Positions 1 through 10,277 of a DNA stretch of 64,000 bases are shown piece after piece. A model generated the notes under the pieces. That model was not told the origin of the DNA. It searched no databases and worked only from the letters and a program-made list of their open reading frames with translations. Origin of the DNA: Selaginella moellendorffii (lineage: Eukaryota > Streptophyta > Lycopodiopsida > Selaginellales > Selaginellaceae); the NCBI RefSeq assembly GCF_000143415.4, contig NW_003314306.1, forward strand, positions 142,557 to 206,556. The letters run 5' to 3'. The translations under genes were made by a program, and so were the position numbers. Within the stretch, counting starts at the first letter, position 1. Each line of letters starts with the position of its first letter.

Positions 1-1080
1 TCAAAAGGATGATCACAAAGTATATAAATTTTTAACATTCAGATTGAGATGGTTATTTGCCATTTAGTATCCATATATTACAGAGATACAAAATTTTATA
101 AGACTTTCTAAAAGGTTATCTAACTTAATACTACTCAAACCCAAGGATATTTAATCTCAATTATCCCAAACCCTTACCCAATTATAAAAGGGGGTGCACT
201 TTTGTTCATGGGTCTTTTCCCTATATATTTGAACCTTTAGAGATCATTTCTTGAGTCATTTTCTTTACTTGCTTACAATTTACCATGCTTCTTTACAAGT
301 TCACACCTTCATAAATAAAAGCTAAAAGTTACAGCTCTCTCAAGAGCTTCATTTGCTTGACACTCTACCCCCAGATTGAGCCTAGTTGGAGCAAATTTGA
401 TATGCCAAATGTTAATCTCAACATATAGTGTGATTCCCTTAGCCAACTAATAGAGTCAGACTCGAGATTGTTTTGATACCAAATGTAAAATTTTGAATTT
501 AGACTTTTTGGGAGATCACTCAACACAATACTACTCAAACCCTATTCAATTAAGTACAAATACTAAACCAAGTTTTATAACATTTGGACAATAAAAGATT
601 TTATTTGAAGAAACATTGTTCAAAGTAAGGACACTTAACCCAAGACCCTTACCTAATTAGAAAAGTGGTGCATTTTTGTTCATAGACCCTTTCTTTTTAT
701 ATTTGAACCTTTATAAATTGAGCTTGATTGGCAGTTCCTATGACACATGGCTAGGGCTAAGTCATTCTTTTTGGTTTGCTTACATTTTCCACTTGTTTGA
801 GTAAAGTTTGTTGAACACTTGGGCCATATACAAGTGGTACAATAATAGTGCTACAACTCCTATCATCGTCCATCTGTAGAGTACAAAGTGGATGACTTGA
901 TGTTAATTTATTTTCCTAATCTTACAATACATGGTTTATATAAGAGGCTCCTTGCTCAGTAGAAGGATCAAGTGTTGTGGCAAGTTGGACTGCAAGTTTA
1001 TAAGGTTTAATATAATGTTTAATAGGCCAATCCTTAAAAAATTATGTATGTGCAGCAGTTGAAATACTTCATACAAAGAG
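1..1080. repeat. AT-rich gene-free region with a diverged direct repeat
   Basis: No credible coding region is visible. A block at about 131-240 recurs in the same orientation at about 527-715. Both copies share an ACTACTCAAACCC start, a CCCTTACC(C/T)AATTA segment, a TTTTGTTCATRG segment and an ATATTTGAACCTTTA end. The copies are diverged, so this is an old duplication or pieces of one repeat family. The element class is not recognisable. Confidence 0.55.
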
Positions 1081-2164
1081 ATTAATATAAATGACTAAAA
1101 TTTTCCATTCTACTTTAGTCACTTAACTATACCTTCAACCATTTGAAGGTGTCTCATTTACAACCTCCATAAGTCTTATTCCCAACTTAGAGACTTACTA
1201 GCCTCATAAATGGCTTTATGCCATTCTGCCATAGCATTTGGTCCAAGTGCTTTATGTGTTCAATCCTATGACAGACACCCAAAGGTACTATTAACATATT
1301 TGCTTGTTATACTAAAGTCATGTCCATTCCCCTTTAGGTCCACACAGGTAGTCTAAGACCACCTAGACCACAATCCCATCTCCCAAAAACTAAACTATCC
1401 ATCCTTGAGTGGTCATCCTATGACCACACCTTAGCTGCCCAAAGACATGAAGAACACTTTTCCCCAATATCCTTTCTTTAGTCCCTATCAAGTCCCTCTT
1501 TGTCCCTATCAAGTCCTTTTTTGTCCCTGGCAATGTTTGCTAACACCACTATTGGGTTTGGGCCCGAATGCTTGACCACTAAGTCCCATTAACCTTTAGG
1601 ACTTCTTTATCATACAACTGTATCCTTGGTCTCTACACAAGACAACTCCTCTTCTTTCTTTCCACACTGGGACCTTGGGATGACATTTCGAAACACTGTG
1701 GCCTTACACGAGCCTCATATGTACTCTCCCCACCTTCCGTCTTTGGGTGCCTTGGCCATATGGCTAAAGCGAGGTTCCGATGAGGCACACCAGGTATCCA
1801 AGTAAGTAGTGCCACCCATACTTGGATTGGGAGTATCGATTATTCAATCTTCCGGAAAAGCTAGAATTGACTCTTGAACACTTCACCAAGCTATCCCCTT
1901 TGTTTATTTATATTCACTTTAGCCTTGGACTCTTCAGTGGTTATTGTGAGACACAAAATCCTTAGGCCCCAAAGTAGAGCCAAAAAAGTGCCACATGGAA
2001 GTGGCCGAAGCGAAGGCCAAACGAGTGTAACTCATTTGGACCAAAAGCTCCAACTTGAAAAGTCGAGAGTGGGAGTGGAACTCTCAACAAAGTGCTCGAG
2101 GAACAAGCACGAAGCGAGCAATAAGCGAGTCTCTAAAAAGGGACTCAAAAGGACCAACACATGA

Positions 2165-2340
2165 CTTGAGATGGAGTCCGAGATGGACTCGAGATGGAGT
2201 CTGAGATGGAGTGCGAGATGGACCTGAGATGGAGTCCGAGATGGAGTCCAAGATGGAACCGAGACTCAGACCAAGACCGAGTCCGAGTCCAAAACCAAGA
2301 CTGAGACTAAGTCCGAATCCGAGTCCGAATACTAATACAG
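2165..2340. repeat. GAGATGGAGTCC-type minisatellite (B arm)
   Basis: This is a degenerate tandem array of about 12-nt units (GAGATGGAGTCC, GAGATGGACTCG and similar). It passes into a 6-nt CCGAGT/CCAAGA-type array from about 2265 to 2330. The inverted counterpart lies in the B' arm. Reading through the array gives artificial low-complexity ORFs, which I do not treat as genes. Confidence 0.75.
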
Positions 2341-3477
2341 GCTGTTGGGTGAAAGCCCAAAGCAATCGTCCCCCAAGGGGGGCTGCAAGGGGTTCCAAAA
2401 GTATAGTAGGGAGAGTGTGGGGGTTGAAACCTAATAGAGCCAATTTGGCCAGGAAAGGTTAGTTTGGCCCAGAAAGGCCATATTTAGTGTTGGGTGATGA
2501 GCTGACCACTGGGAAATCCAAGACTAGAGTGAATACGGATCGACAAGTGGGGTAGTTTGGTGAAGTGTTCAAGAGCCGGCTCTAGTTCCTCCGGGAGATC
2601 GAATAGTCGATGCTCCCAATCCAAGTGTGGGTGGCACTACCTACTTGGATACCTAGTGTGGTGCAACGGAACCTCGCTCTAAGCCCATGGCTAAAGCACC
2701 CAAAGGTGGAAGGCATTGAGAGTACCCATGAGGCTCACATATAGCCACGGTGTTCCGAAATGTTGTCCTAAAAGCCCAGACTGTGGAAGGGAAGAGGAGT
2801 AGTCCTTTGGTGTAGTGACCAAAGATACAGTCGTGTGGTGAGGAAGTTTTAGAGGACCATGGGACTTAGTGGTCAGGCCTATGGGCCTCGATCCAATGGC
2901 AGTGTTGGCGAACACGACCATGGGCAGAAAGGGACTTGGTGAGGACCAGAAAGGAGATATTAAGGAAGGCTATTCCCCACGTCTGCGGGCATCCTAAGGA
3001 TGCTAAGGAGTGAATCGGGGATGACCACTCATGAATGAATGGCCTAGTCTTTGAGAGATGGGATTGCAATGCAAGTGGTGTTGGACCATTGATGTGACCA
3101 AGGTGAATGGGCATAGCTTATTGTAACGGGCTGATATGTTGATGGTACCTTGGGGTGTCGATCATGGGATTGGACATGTGAAGCACTTGGACCAAGTGCA
3201 AAAGTTGAGTGGCATGGATGCTATTTTTGGGGTTAGCAAGTCCCTAATTCCAAAATAGGACTTATGGAGGTTGTAAGTGAGACTCATCCAAATGGTCGGA
3301 GATGTGGTTAAATGACTAAAGTAGAATGGAAAATTTAGTCGCTTACAGTTATATCATCACCTAACACGTAAATATAGCCTTTATTAATCACACTAGCCTT
3401 TCTTGGCCAAACTGACACCCCCTTTAGAGTTCACCAAACCCCAGAGGGTTTGAGAGATGAATGCTTTGGGCTTTTAC

Positions 3478-3905
3478 CCTCGGACTCAGACTTGGTCTTG
3501 GTCTCGGTCTCAGTCTTGTTCTCGATCTTAGCTTTGGTTTTAGTTTTGGTCTTGGTCTCGGTCTTGGTCTCGGTCTCAGTTTTAGTCTTAGTCTCGATCT
3601 CAGTCTTGGCCTCGACCTTGAACTCTATTTTTGGTCCATCTCGGACTCAAGCTTAGACTCCATTTTAGGTCCATCTCAGACTCGACTTTGAACTCCATCT
3701 CGAGTCCATTTTAGGTCCATCTTGGTTCCATCTCAAACTCCATCTTGGATCTATATCAGACTCCATTTCAAACTCCATCTCAGGTTCATATTTGACTCTA
3801 TCTCGAACTCCATCTTGAGTCTGTATTGGACTCCATCTTGGATTCCATCTTGAGTCTATATCGGACTCCATCTTTAACTCCATCTCAAACTCCTTCTCAA
3901 ACTTG
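3478..3905. repeat. Inverted counterpart minisatellite (B' arm)
   Basis: This is the reverse-orientation array of TCTCGGTCTTGG and CTCCATCTCGGA-type units. It is longer than the copy at 2165-2340, so the array length has changed since the inverted duplication. Long Leu/Val/Ser/Gly and Met/Glu/Asp low-complexity ORFs here are by-products of the repeat. Confidence 0.75.
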
Positions 3906-4269
3906 TTTTTAACACTTTTATATGTCATGACATTTGCCATGTGTCAGTCCTTGTGCCCTTTTATAAAGACTCATTCACCAACTGCTTCATGTTCATCCCT
4001 CGAGCACTTCATTTTGACTTCTACTCCCACTCTTGATTTTCCAATTCAAAGCCTTAGATCCAAATATATTGTACTTGTTAGACTTTTACTTTGACCACTA
4101 TTATGTGGCACCCTTTCTACTCCACTTTGGGGTTTAGGGATTTGTGTCTCAAAATCATGAATAATTAACACCATCTACAAATCCATTAATGCTTCTTTTT
4201 GATGTTTTTTCAAATCCCAGTATATCCATTAAAGGACTTTAATTGTCTTCCATCCTTTCGAGAGGAGGG

Positions 4270-4450
4270 GATGATGCAAAGTCTAAATATACAATTATAA
4301 TGCTATATACTAATATTAGCATAGTGAGATTTTAATAGCTGTCAGATTAGTTTTAATTTAGATTTGCTCCTATATATAAATTAGGATTTTTTGGCTAATT
4401 GATACTCATATTTTTATATTCCTTTTCCATATTCTATACACTTATATATC
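4270..4450 (+). repeat. Dispersed LTR-like repeat, copy 1
   Basis: The segment around 4270-4445 matches 36222-36395 in the same orientation. Shared landmarks are GCTRTATACTAATATTAGC, GTGRGATTTT, CTCCTATATATAA, TTTTTGGSCTAATTGATA and CCTTTTCCATATTC. The TATATAA box followed by a short spacer resembles an LTR promoter. No internal retrotransposon domain adjoins this copy, so it may be a solo LTR fragment; that class assignment is inference. Confidence 0.55.
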
Positions 4451-5080
4451 TATATTTTGTTTTGCATCATCAAGTTTTAAATTTTTATATTTCAAATCTT
4501 TCTAAATTTTAAACATTATAAATAATATAGTTACTATTAAATACTATATTTTTATATAATTTTTTCAATATAATTTTAAATATTATTTAGGTTTAGCCAG
4601 AGTCTTTTTGTTGGCCATCTATGTAAAGTTGATCTAATATGGTATATTCTAATTTAACATTTATTTTAAAATTAAATGTTTTATTTTCAGAACTTATTTC
4701 ATTTAAATTTTAGTTCAATCTTAATCATAACCTGCAATAAATTTTTATAAATAATATATTGTAAAAATTTGGTAATAAAAATGTAACTTTTTTATTTTAA
4801 ATTATATATATAATTCTAAATTATAAAACAAAAATATATTATAAGAAATGTGAAACTTAAGGTCGTGGGATCGAAACCTGTCTCAGCCAATTTATATCTC
4901 GATGGTATATTCTTTGTAATATCTTATCGGGAAATCGCCTAAGACATCATAGGCTGTGTGTGAGTACGTGCGTGTGTATGGCGAACGTATGAGTGTGGAT
5001 TCTAGGGTTTCTCCAAATCGACTGGGATTTGAGGATTCCTTCCGCGGCCTTAGGGCTCCAGGAGCGCAGCGCTTTGGCGC
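4451..5080. other. AT-rich spacer and presumed 5' flank of the EXECUTER-like gene
   Basis: The stretch from 4451 to about 4860 is strongly AT-rich with no coding signal. From about 4950 the composition becomes GC-rich, consistent with the promoter and 5' UTR of the gene starting at 5081. No TATA box or other element could be assigned with confidence. Confidence 0.4.
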
Positions 5081-7746
5081 ATGGCGGCCGTGGCGCAGGC
5101 TCCCTCCAGCTCCAGCAGGGGCATCGGCGTCGGGAGCACGGCGGGATTTGGCATCGGCGCACAGCATTTCCAGCGATCGTCGTCGGCAGCCGGCGCTCCC
5201 AAAGGTAGCAGCAGCACGGGTCTGGTTTGCTCCCACAAGGGGCATTTGTCGCCCTTGTGCGAGTCGCCGCGGCAGCATGCTAGGGTATGGCCTCGGAGTG
5301 GGAGATTTCTGGGCGATGGGGTGAATTGCCGCTGCAAGAGCGAGGATTTCGATGAACAGCAGCCTTCTTCTACTGGGGATGGCGAGGCGGCAAATGCCGA
5401 TGCATGGGACAGGAGGATTGAGTCTGCTCTAGCGGGGATCAGAGCCCCGCTGCTGAGCATGCTTAGCATCGCTGGGAAGAAGTTCCAGCAGTATTTATTG
5501 AAGCCGCGAAGCCTCACAGCTTTGGAGGTTGTGGAAGACGTCCAACTTGTCAAGGAGGAGACCGAATGGGATCGTTGGCAGTCGTTCTTCCACGAGGTTG
5601 AGGAGCAGGAAAATCTTTTGTCTGTACTAAAGGTACGTTTTGTTCGTTTTGTTCTTTTCCTTTTTTTTCTTGTTTCTTATCGTAACAATTGTCGTTCATG
5701 CAGTTTGATTTGGAGGAAGCAGTCGAAGAGGAAGATTACAGTGAAGCTACTAGGATAAGAAACGAAATGCTAGATATTAGACGGAGGGACACTCTTGGCC
5801 AACTCATGGGTGATTTGAAGGTAGAAGCCGTTTCGTTTCTTCAATTTACTTAAACGGGGTTTTTACGATCCAGACTGCGTTGGAAGAAGAACGCTACGAG
5901 GATGCGGCTAGAATTCGGGATGAAACTGATGCTGGACTGGTTTGTAGTTTCCCTCTTTTGTTTTTTGTTTTTCTTGTGTTACAAATGAGGAAATGCTTGT
6001 AGGTGGGATGGTGGGCTGGAGCGGCAGAAGAGGGTAACGATCCATTTGGCCGCATTATCAATATCACTTCTTCGCAAGGGAGGCTTGTTGCTAGGGGTTA
6101 CAGTGCTAGGTAAAGACTCATGCTCACTTTACTAGACTCATTTGTAGTTCAGGCAGCTTGTGACAGCAGCGCCGGGCGTGCCTCTCTTTGAAGTGTTCTT
6201 CAAGAAGGATGATGACAATGGTTACCAAAGCCAGGTACTACTTTTGTAGCGTTTATCTCAACTTCGCTGACGCATCGTTTTATCCCAGGCTGTATATCTG
6301 CAACGAGAAAGGACTGGGGCCGACACGACAGCAACTGGATCTGAAAACAGCGGTGAGAAGAATGAAGATGGCGAAGGGGATGACAAGGTGTCAGACGATC
6401 TCAAGTCAGATGAAAAAGACTCTCTCGACGAGGGCCTGAACAGGATTCTTGCTTTTCTGAAAGGAAGAATGCCGGATGTGAAGCTTCGAGTCTTTCAAGC
6501 CACGGAGCCGGATAAAGTAGAGAAAGACTTGCCCAAGATTGGCGATCAGCTCAAATCGTCAGAGGACAACAAAAAAGAAGAGGAACTGGGATCTTCAGAC
6601 GATGGGAAAGCCCCTTTGGAAAACCAGCTACAGGAGAAGCAAGGCAAGAATGCAGTGACCGCAGAAGAGCTTGTTGAGATGAGCGTCAGATTGCTCATCG
6701 GGCGGCTCATGCAAAATGTTCCAGAAGACAAAGTACCGGTTCTTCCAGTGAGGATACCCGCGAAGATCGTGAACAAGGAGAGAGACAGTTTCGTCTTTCA
6801 CATCGAAGACCTTTTGGAAGAGAAGATCTCTACGACTGACGCGATGTCGTCTTGGAGACTTGCCGTAACAGCGCAGCCGTCCGAGTTGACATCCGAGCAT
6901 GCCAGCAAGGTGTTGTCTCAAGCCTTGCCAGTGAAGGTGACTTTGCTCTCGTTTTCTAACAGCTTCCAGCATCCTAACGCAGGTTTTTTGCTCTCTAGGT
7001 GTCTAAGGAAGTGGCAGACATTATCCGGCTTGCTGTCAATTACGCACAACGCCGGCGTGGTCTAGCTAAAACCACAGCTTTCCAGCGCATCCGCCTAGCA
7101 AAGTCTACTGCCGACCCTTTCAACGCGTTGTATGTCGGCACTTTGGCACCTTACAGCTCCCAGGTGATTCAACTCAGACAGAAATACGGGAATTGGCAAG
7201 AGGATGACAAGAGCAACATCGACAGCGACAAATTCGAGTTCACCGAGTACGTGGAGGCGGTGAAACTGGTGGGAGATCTTCACGTTCCAGCCGGACAGGT
7301 ACGTTGTTTTCTTCATCTCCTTTTTCTTAACTTTAATCACTTCAAAATCGTGTAGGTGATCTTCCGAGCTAAGACTGGTAGAGGTTCTCGGCTTCCACAT
7401 CGTGGCGTGTACCCCGACGAGCTTGGAGTGGTCAGTTTTGCGTAGTTCCAATCTCATCGATGTTTCTAAGACCCGCTACTGCTACTCAGGTGGCCAGATT
7501 CAAAGGCCGGGGGAAAGTGGCCGAGCCAGGCTTCAAGAACCCGCATTGGATCGATGGCGAGTTGCTACTCTTGGATGGAAAGGTAAAGCAAGCAGAGCTG
7601 TTGCAAGTAAATCATGTTTCATGTCGTTCTTGCAGCAGGGCGTTGGTTTCTTGAATGGAGCTCAGCTGTGCTTTGTCTACTCGGTTCCAGGCCAGCCTTT
7701 TCTCATCCTGTTCAGGAGAGCTATGATCGAAGAGAACAGCTTGTGA
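5081..7746 (+). CDS. EX: EXECUTER1/2-like chloroplast protein
   Basis: Predicted 716-residue plastid protein of the EXECUTER family, which mediates singlet-oxygen signalling from the thylakoid (family knowledge). Ten exons: 5081-5632, 5704-5820, 5874-5939, 6003-6109, 6153-6234, 6289-6936, 6999-7298, 7356-7430, 7490-7582, 7636-7746. The sum is a whole number of codons. The N-terminus is Ala/Ser/Gly-rich, as in plastid transit peptides. Exons 1-3 carry a UVR-like helical region ([20 protein letters not shown], then two EE(D/R)Y(S/E)(E/D)A motifs), followed by GLVGWWAG. A long acidic linker comes next. The C-terminal domain is typical of the family: [56 protein letters not shown]. The ATG at 5081 is chosen because it gives the transit-like leader. 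EX1 versus EX2 identity is not resolved. Confidence 0.9.
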
Positions 7747-7772
7747 AAGAGAGGAGAAAGCTGCAGTTTTGA

Positions 7773-8086
7773 AAATGATCCTTGTATTTAAAAGGCACTT
7801 TCATCACCTATTTGTTTTTGTCAATGCTGGATCATCCAATACACATCTTTGATGGTCTCTCTTACATTTGGACAACTAGTATAAGAAAACAAAAATCATA
7901 CCAGGCTAGGAACAAAGCTTGAAACATTGGACCACCAGCATTTAGAGTTGAAATGATCCTTGTATTTAATGGAAGAGCTTTCTGCTGGTCCATTTGGATT
8001 AAAAAAACTAGCATAAGAACTTGTGTGTAAGATATAAAAAATCCATACCACGCTAGGAACAAAGCTTGAAACATTGGACCACATCT
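7773..8086. repeat. Diverged tandem duplication between two convergent genes
   Basis: Unit 1 (about 7773-7934) and unit 2 (about 7951-8086) share AAATGATCCTTGTATTTAA at their starts. Their ends share ACTAG(T/C)ATAAGAA, then ATACCA(G/C)GCTAGGAACAAA and AGCTTGAAACATTGGACCA. Unit 2 contains the stop codon and last codons of the minus-strand gene at 8053-9639, so unit 1 carries a decayed duplicate of that gene's 3' end. Confidence 0.7.
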
Positions 8087-9639
8087 CTGCAAACTTCCAC
8101 CAGCATCTGGTTGTCTTCGTGCTCCAAATCGCCTTCCAACTCGGCGATTTTACTCGATGCCCGCTCCACGAGACCATCGGCCAGCGCCGGATTTTCAGCT
8201 TCCATCACCAGCTCCAACAGATGCCTGGAACCGCTACAAACCAAATCAGTCCGTGCGAAGAAAGCCGACAAGTTACTCACCGCCCGGGGCTCTTCGAAAC
8301 GCTGGTCGAGAGATCAATGCCCGCATCAGGCCACTGCCAGCAGCAACTCCTCACCGAAAACTCCACGATGTAGCTCCAGCAAACGGCCAAACAGTGGCCG
8401 GGAGGTTGCGTCAAGTGTACCAGAACCAAGTCTCCAACCGCGGCTCTCAGCCGGTCCCGATCGCTTAAAGCCGCGGAAGGATTCGGTTTGCCATCACCCA
8501 GCACCAACCGATGGAGCAACAGCAGGCGAGGAGTGACCGCTTTGGTTTTGCGAACGATCATCTCGCGAATACCCCTGTCTCCTGCCGTGGCGATGGCGCT
8601 TACCTTGAACAAACTCTGGACTGCCTGCCCTTCCAGCTTAGAGTCCAGCTGAAGCAATGGTTCGACCAAAGGATCCACCACGAAGTCCTCCACGGCCCCC
8701 GGCTTGCGTCGAGCAATGGCACACACCATTGCAATGGACGTGTGATACATGTTGCTGACTGCTCGAGCGGCCGACTCGCCAGCATCACTGGAACTCGTCG
8801 TTGGCAGGGAGATGATCTCGAGAACTTGCGAGCAAACGCTGCTGTAGTACTTGTCGGGATCGCCGACGAACTTTGGACACTTTGCAAGGTGAGTGGCTAC
8901 TCTCTTCTGGACGGAGACGTCACCCTGGAAGCTTTTGATCAAGGCTTTGCATCGATCGGGACTTGAGAAGTAGTAATACCTGTGCTGCATTGCCGACCAG
9001 CCTTTCCAGCACCGCCGCTACGCCACCTTGACGCATAACAAGCCTGGAAAGAATTTTTCCTGCGTGAGCCTCCAGCCATGGCGGTGGAGAGTTCTCTTTG
9101 GCCAGCAAGATCATCAGAGCCTCGACTGCATGAGCCACTGGTAAAGCCTCGACGAGAGTATGGATCTTTCCAGACGTCGCAGCTTCGTCGTCACTGTTGT
9201 GACTTAACTGGAAAATCCCTGCCCACAAATCTGGAAGATGGTGCGAGAGAACGATCTCTCGCAGCTCACCGCCCTCTGAATCCACCACAAGCTCCCAAAG
9301 AAGCTCCACGGATTTGTCCAATGCATCGAAACCTTCTTCAAGTTCTTTGATCTCGTCTTCCCTGTGCGGATCGATCTCGGACGCTGCTGCCGCGGCGCCA
9401 GCGATCGCGGAAGGATTTCTAAACCTCTTCCGGAGAGGAATCCCAACGCCGGGACTCAAATGCGGGTACACGCACCGCCGGACTAGAATTTCCATCACGG
9501 CCATCACTGCTTGACGATCCCCACCCCCAAGACTGGAATGCCGCAGCCTACGAACAAAATCTAGAGCTTGCCTCGGATCGACACACTCGCCCGACGAAGA
9601 GATTGGAAGGCGCTGCCACTGGCGCCCATCGCCCGCCAT
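8053..9639 (-). CDS. Unidentified helical, possibly ARM/HEAT-like protein
   Basis: Three exons on the minus strand (8980-9639, 8281-8924, 8053-8233) join in frame to 494 residues. Introns of 55 and 47 nt have GT-AG ends. The sequence is rich in Leu/Ala helices (for example ALDKSVELLWELVVDSEG, AHAVEALMILLAKENS, VLERLVGNAAQ, GQAVQSLFKVSAIATAG), with no signal peptide or membrane segment. This pattern suggests an alpha-solenoid of ARM/HEAT type, but I cannot name the family. The gene is divergent from the GT43 gene downstream and convergent with the EXECUTER-like gene. Its last codons fall in a tandem duplication, so the annotated C-terminus may be recent. Confidence 0.6.
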
Positions 9640-9657
9640 GGAAGGAAATGGAAGAGC

Positions 9658-9676
9658 CCTAAAACCCTAAACCCTA
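9658..9676 (-). promoter_or_regulatory. Telo-box pair upstream of the 9639 start
   Basis: Two adjacent AAACCCTA units lie about 20-35 bases upstream of the minus-strand start codon. Telo-boxes near transcription starts are common in plant housekeeping and translation genes (established knowledge). Their role here is inferred from position only. Confidence 0.45.
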
Positions 9677-10277
9677 GTTGTTAGTCGGCACAAATCTGGC
9701 GGGACCCAACACGGTTGAGATGTCCCAAACGGACGGCTGCGATTAGCGGGATTTGTAATTTAAACGCCGACACCTTACCGCACAGAAAGTTCTACCCACC
9801 GGCCACATCGTGGCGGAAACCGCCAGGTGCCAGTACCTCCACGTTGCCCCGCCGTGGTGACCGGTGGCCCCGGGCACCCTCTCTCTGGTGAACGCGGCCA
9901 AGGAGAGAAAAGAGAGAATGCCTGGCATTGATCGCGGCCTTCCCGGTCCTAGGCGCCACCGATCGATTGATCCGCGCAGCAATCCACACATCCCTTTCCT
10001 CTGGCGAGCGCGCTCTCCTCCTACTCCTCCCAATTCTCCGCGGCTGATCGATTGATGCCGCCATTGTGCGCCAGGCATCTGCGAGCGCCGAGATCGATCG
10101 CGAAATATCGGGTAAGAGCACAGAATCCGCAAGAATCCAGTGGTCGTCGAGCACAGTGGCTACCTCGCGATATTTAGGGTTCTTGAATCCGCGAGGAGGA
10201 CCAAGGATGGAATGCAGGAGGAGCTGGTAAATCATGTGCGCACGCGGCGATCTCAGCAGCACACGAGGAAGAAGATC

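Larger units (their letters stand above)
1090..4155. repeat. Interleaved inverted repeats, order A-B-A'-B'
   Basis: Segment A (about 1090-1885) is found inverted as A' (about 2540-3337). Segment B (about 1930-2510) is found inverted as B' (about 3350-4155). A/A' share, for example, a TTTTCCATTCTACTTTAGTC stretch near 1098, seen reversed near 3320, and a CACCTAGACC/GAGTGGTCATCC region. B/B' share a GAGACACAAA start and a CCAAAGCA(A/T)TC region. Copies are clearly diverged but colinear over hundreds of bases. There is no intact transposase or retrotransposon ORF. ORFs in this stretch are repeat-derived shadows. Confidence 0.7.

Noticed and set aside
1633-3940. Several ORFs, including Leu/Gly- and Met/Glu-rich ones
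   Set aside because: They arise from the minisatellite and inverted repeats and have no family-like sequence.
4855-4895. tRNA T-arm or SINE B-box-like stretch
   Set aside because: Only a loose match to GGTTCGA-type boxes; no matching A box or tail.
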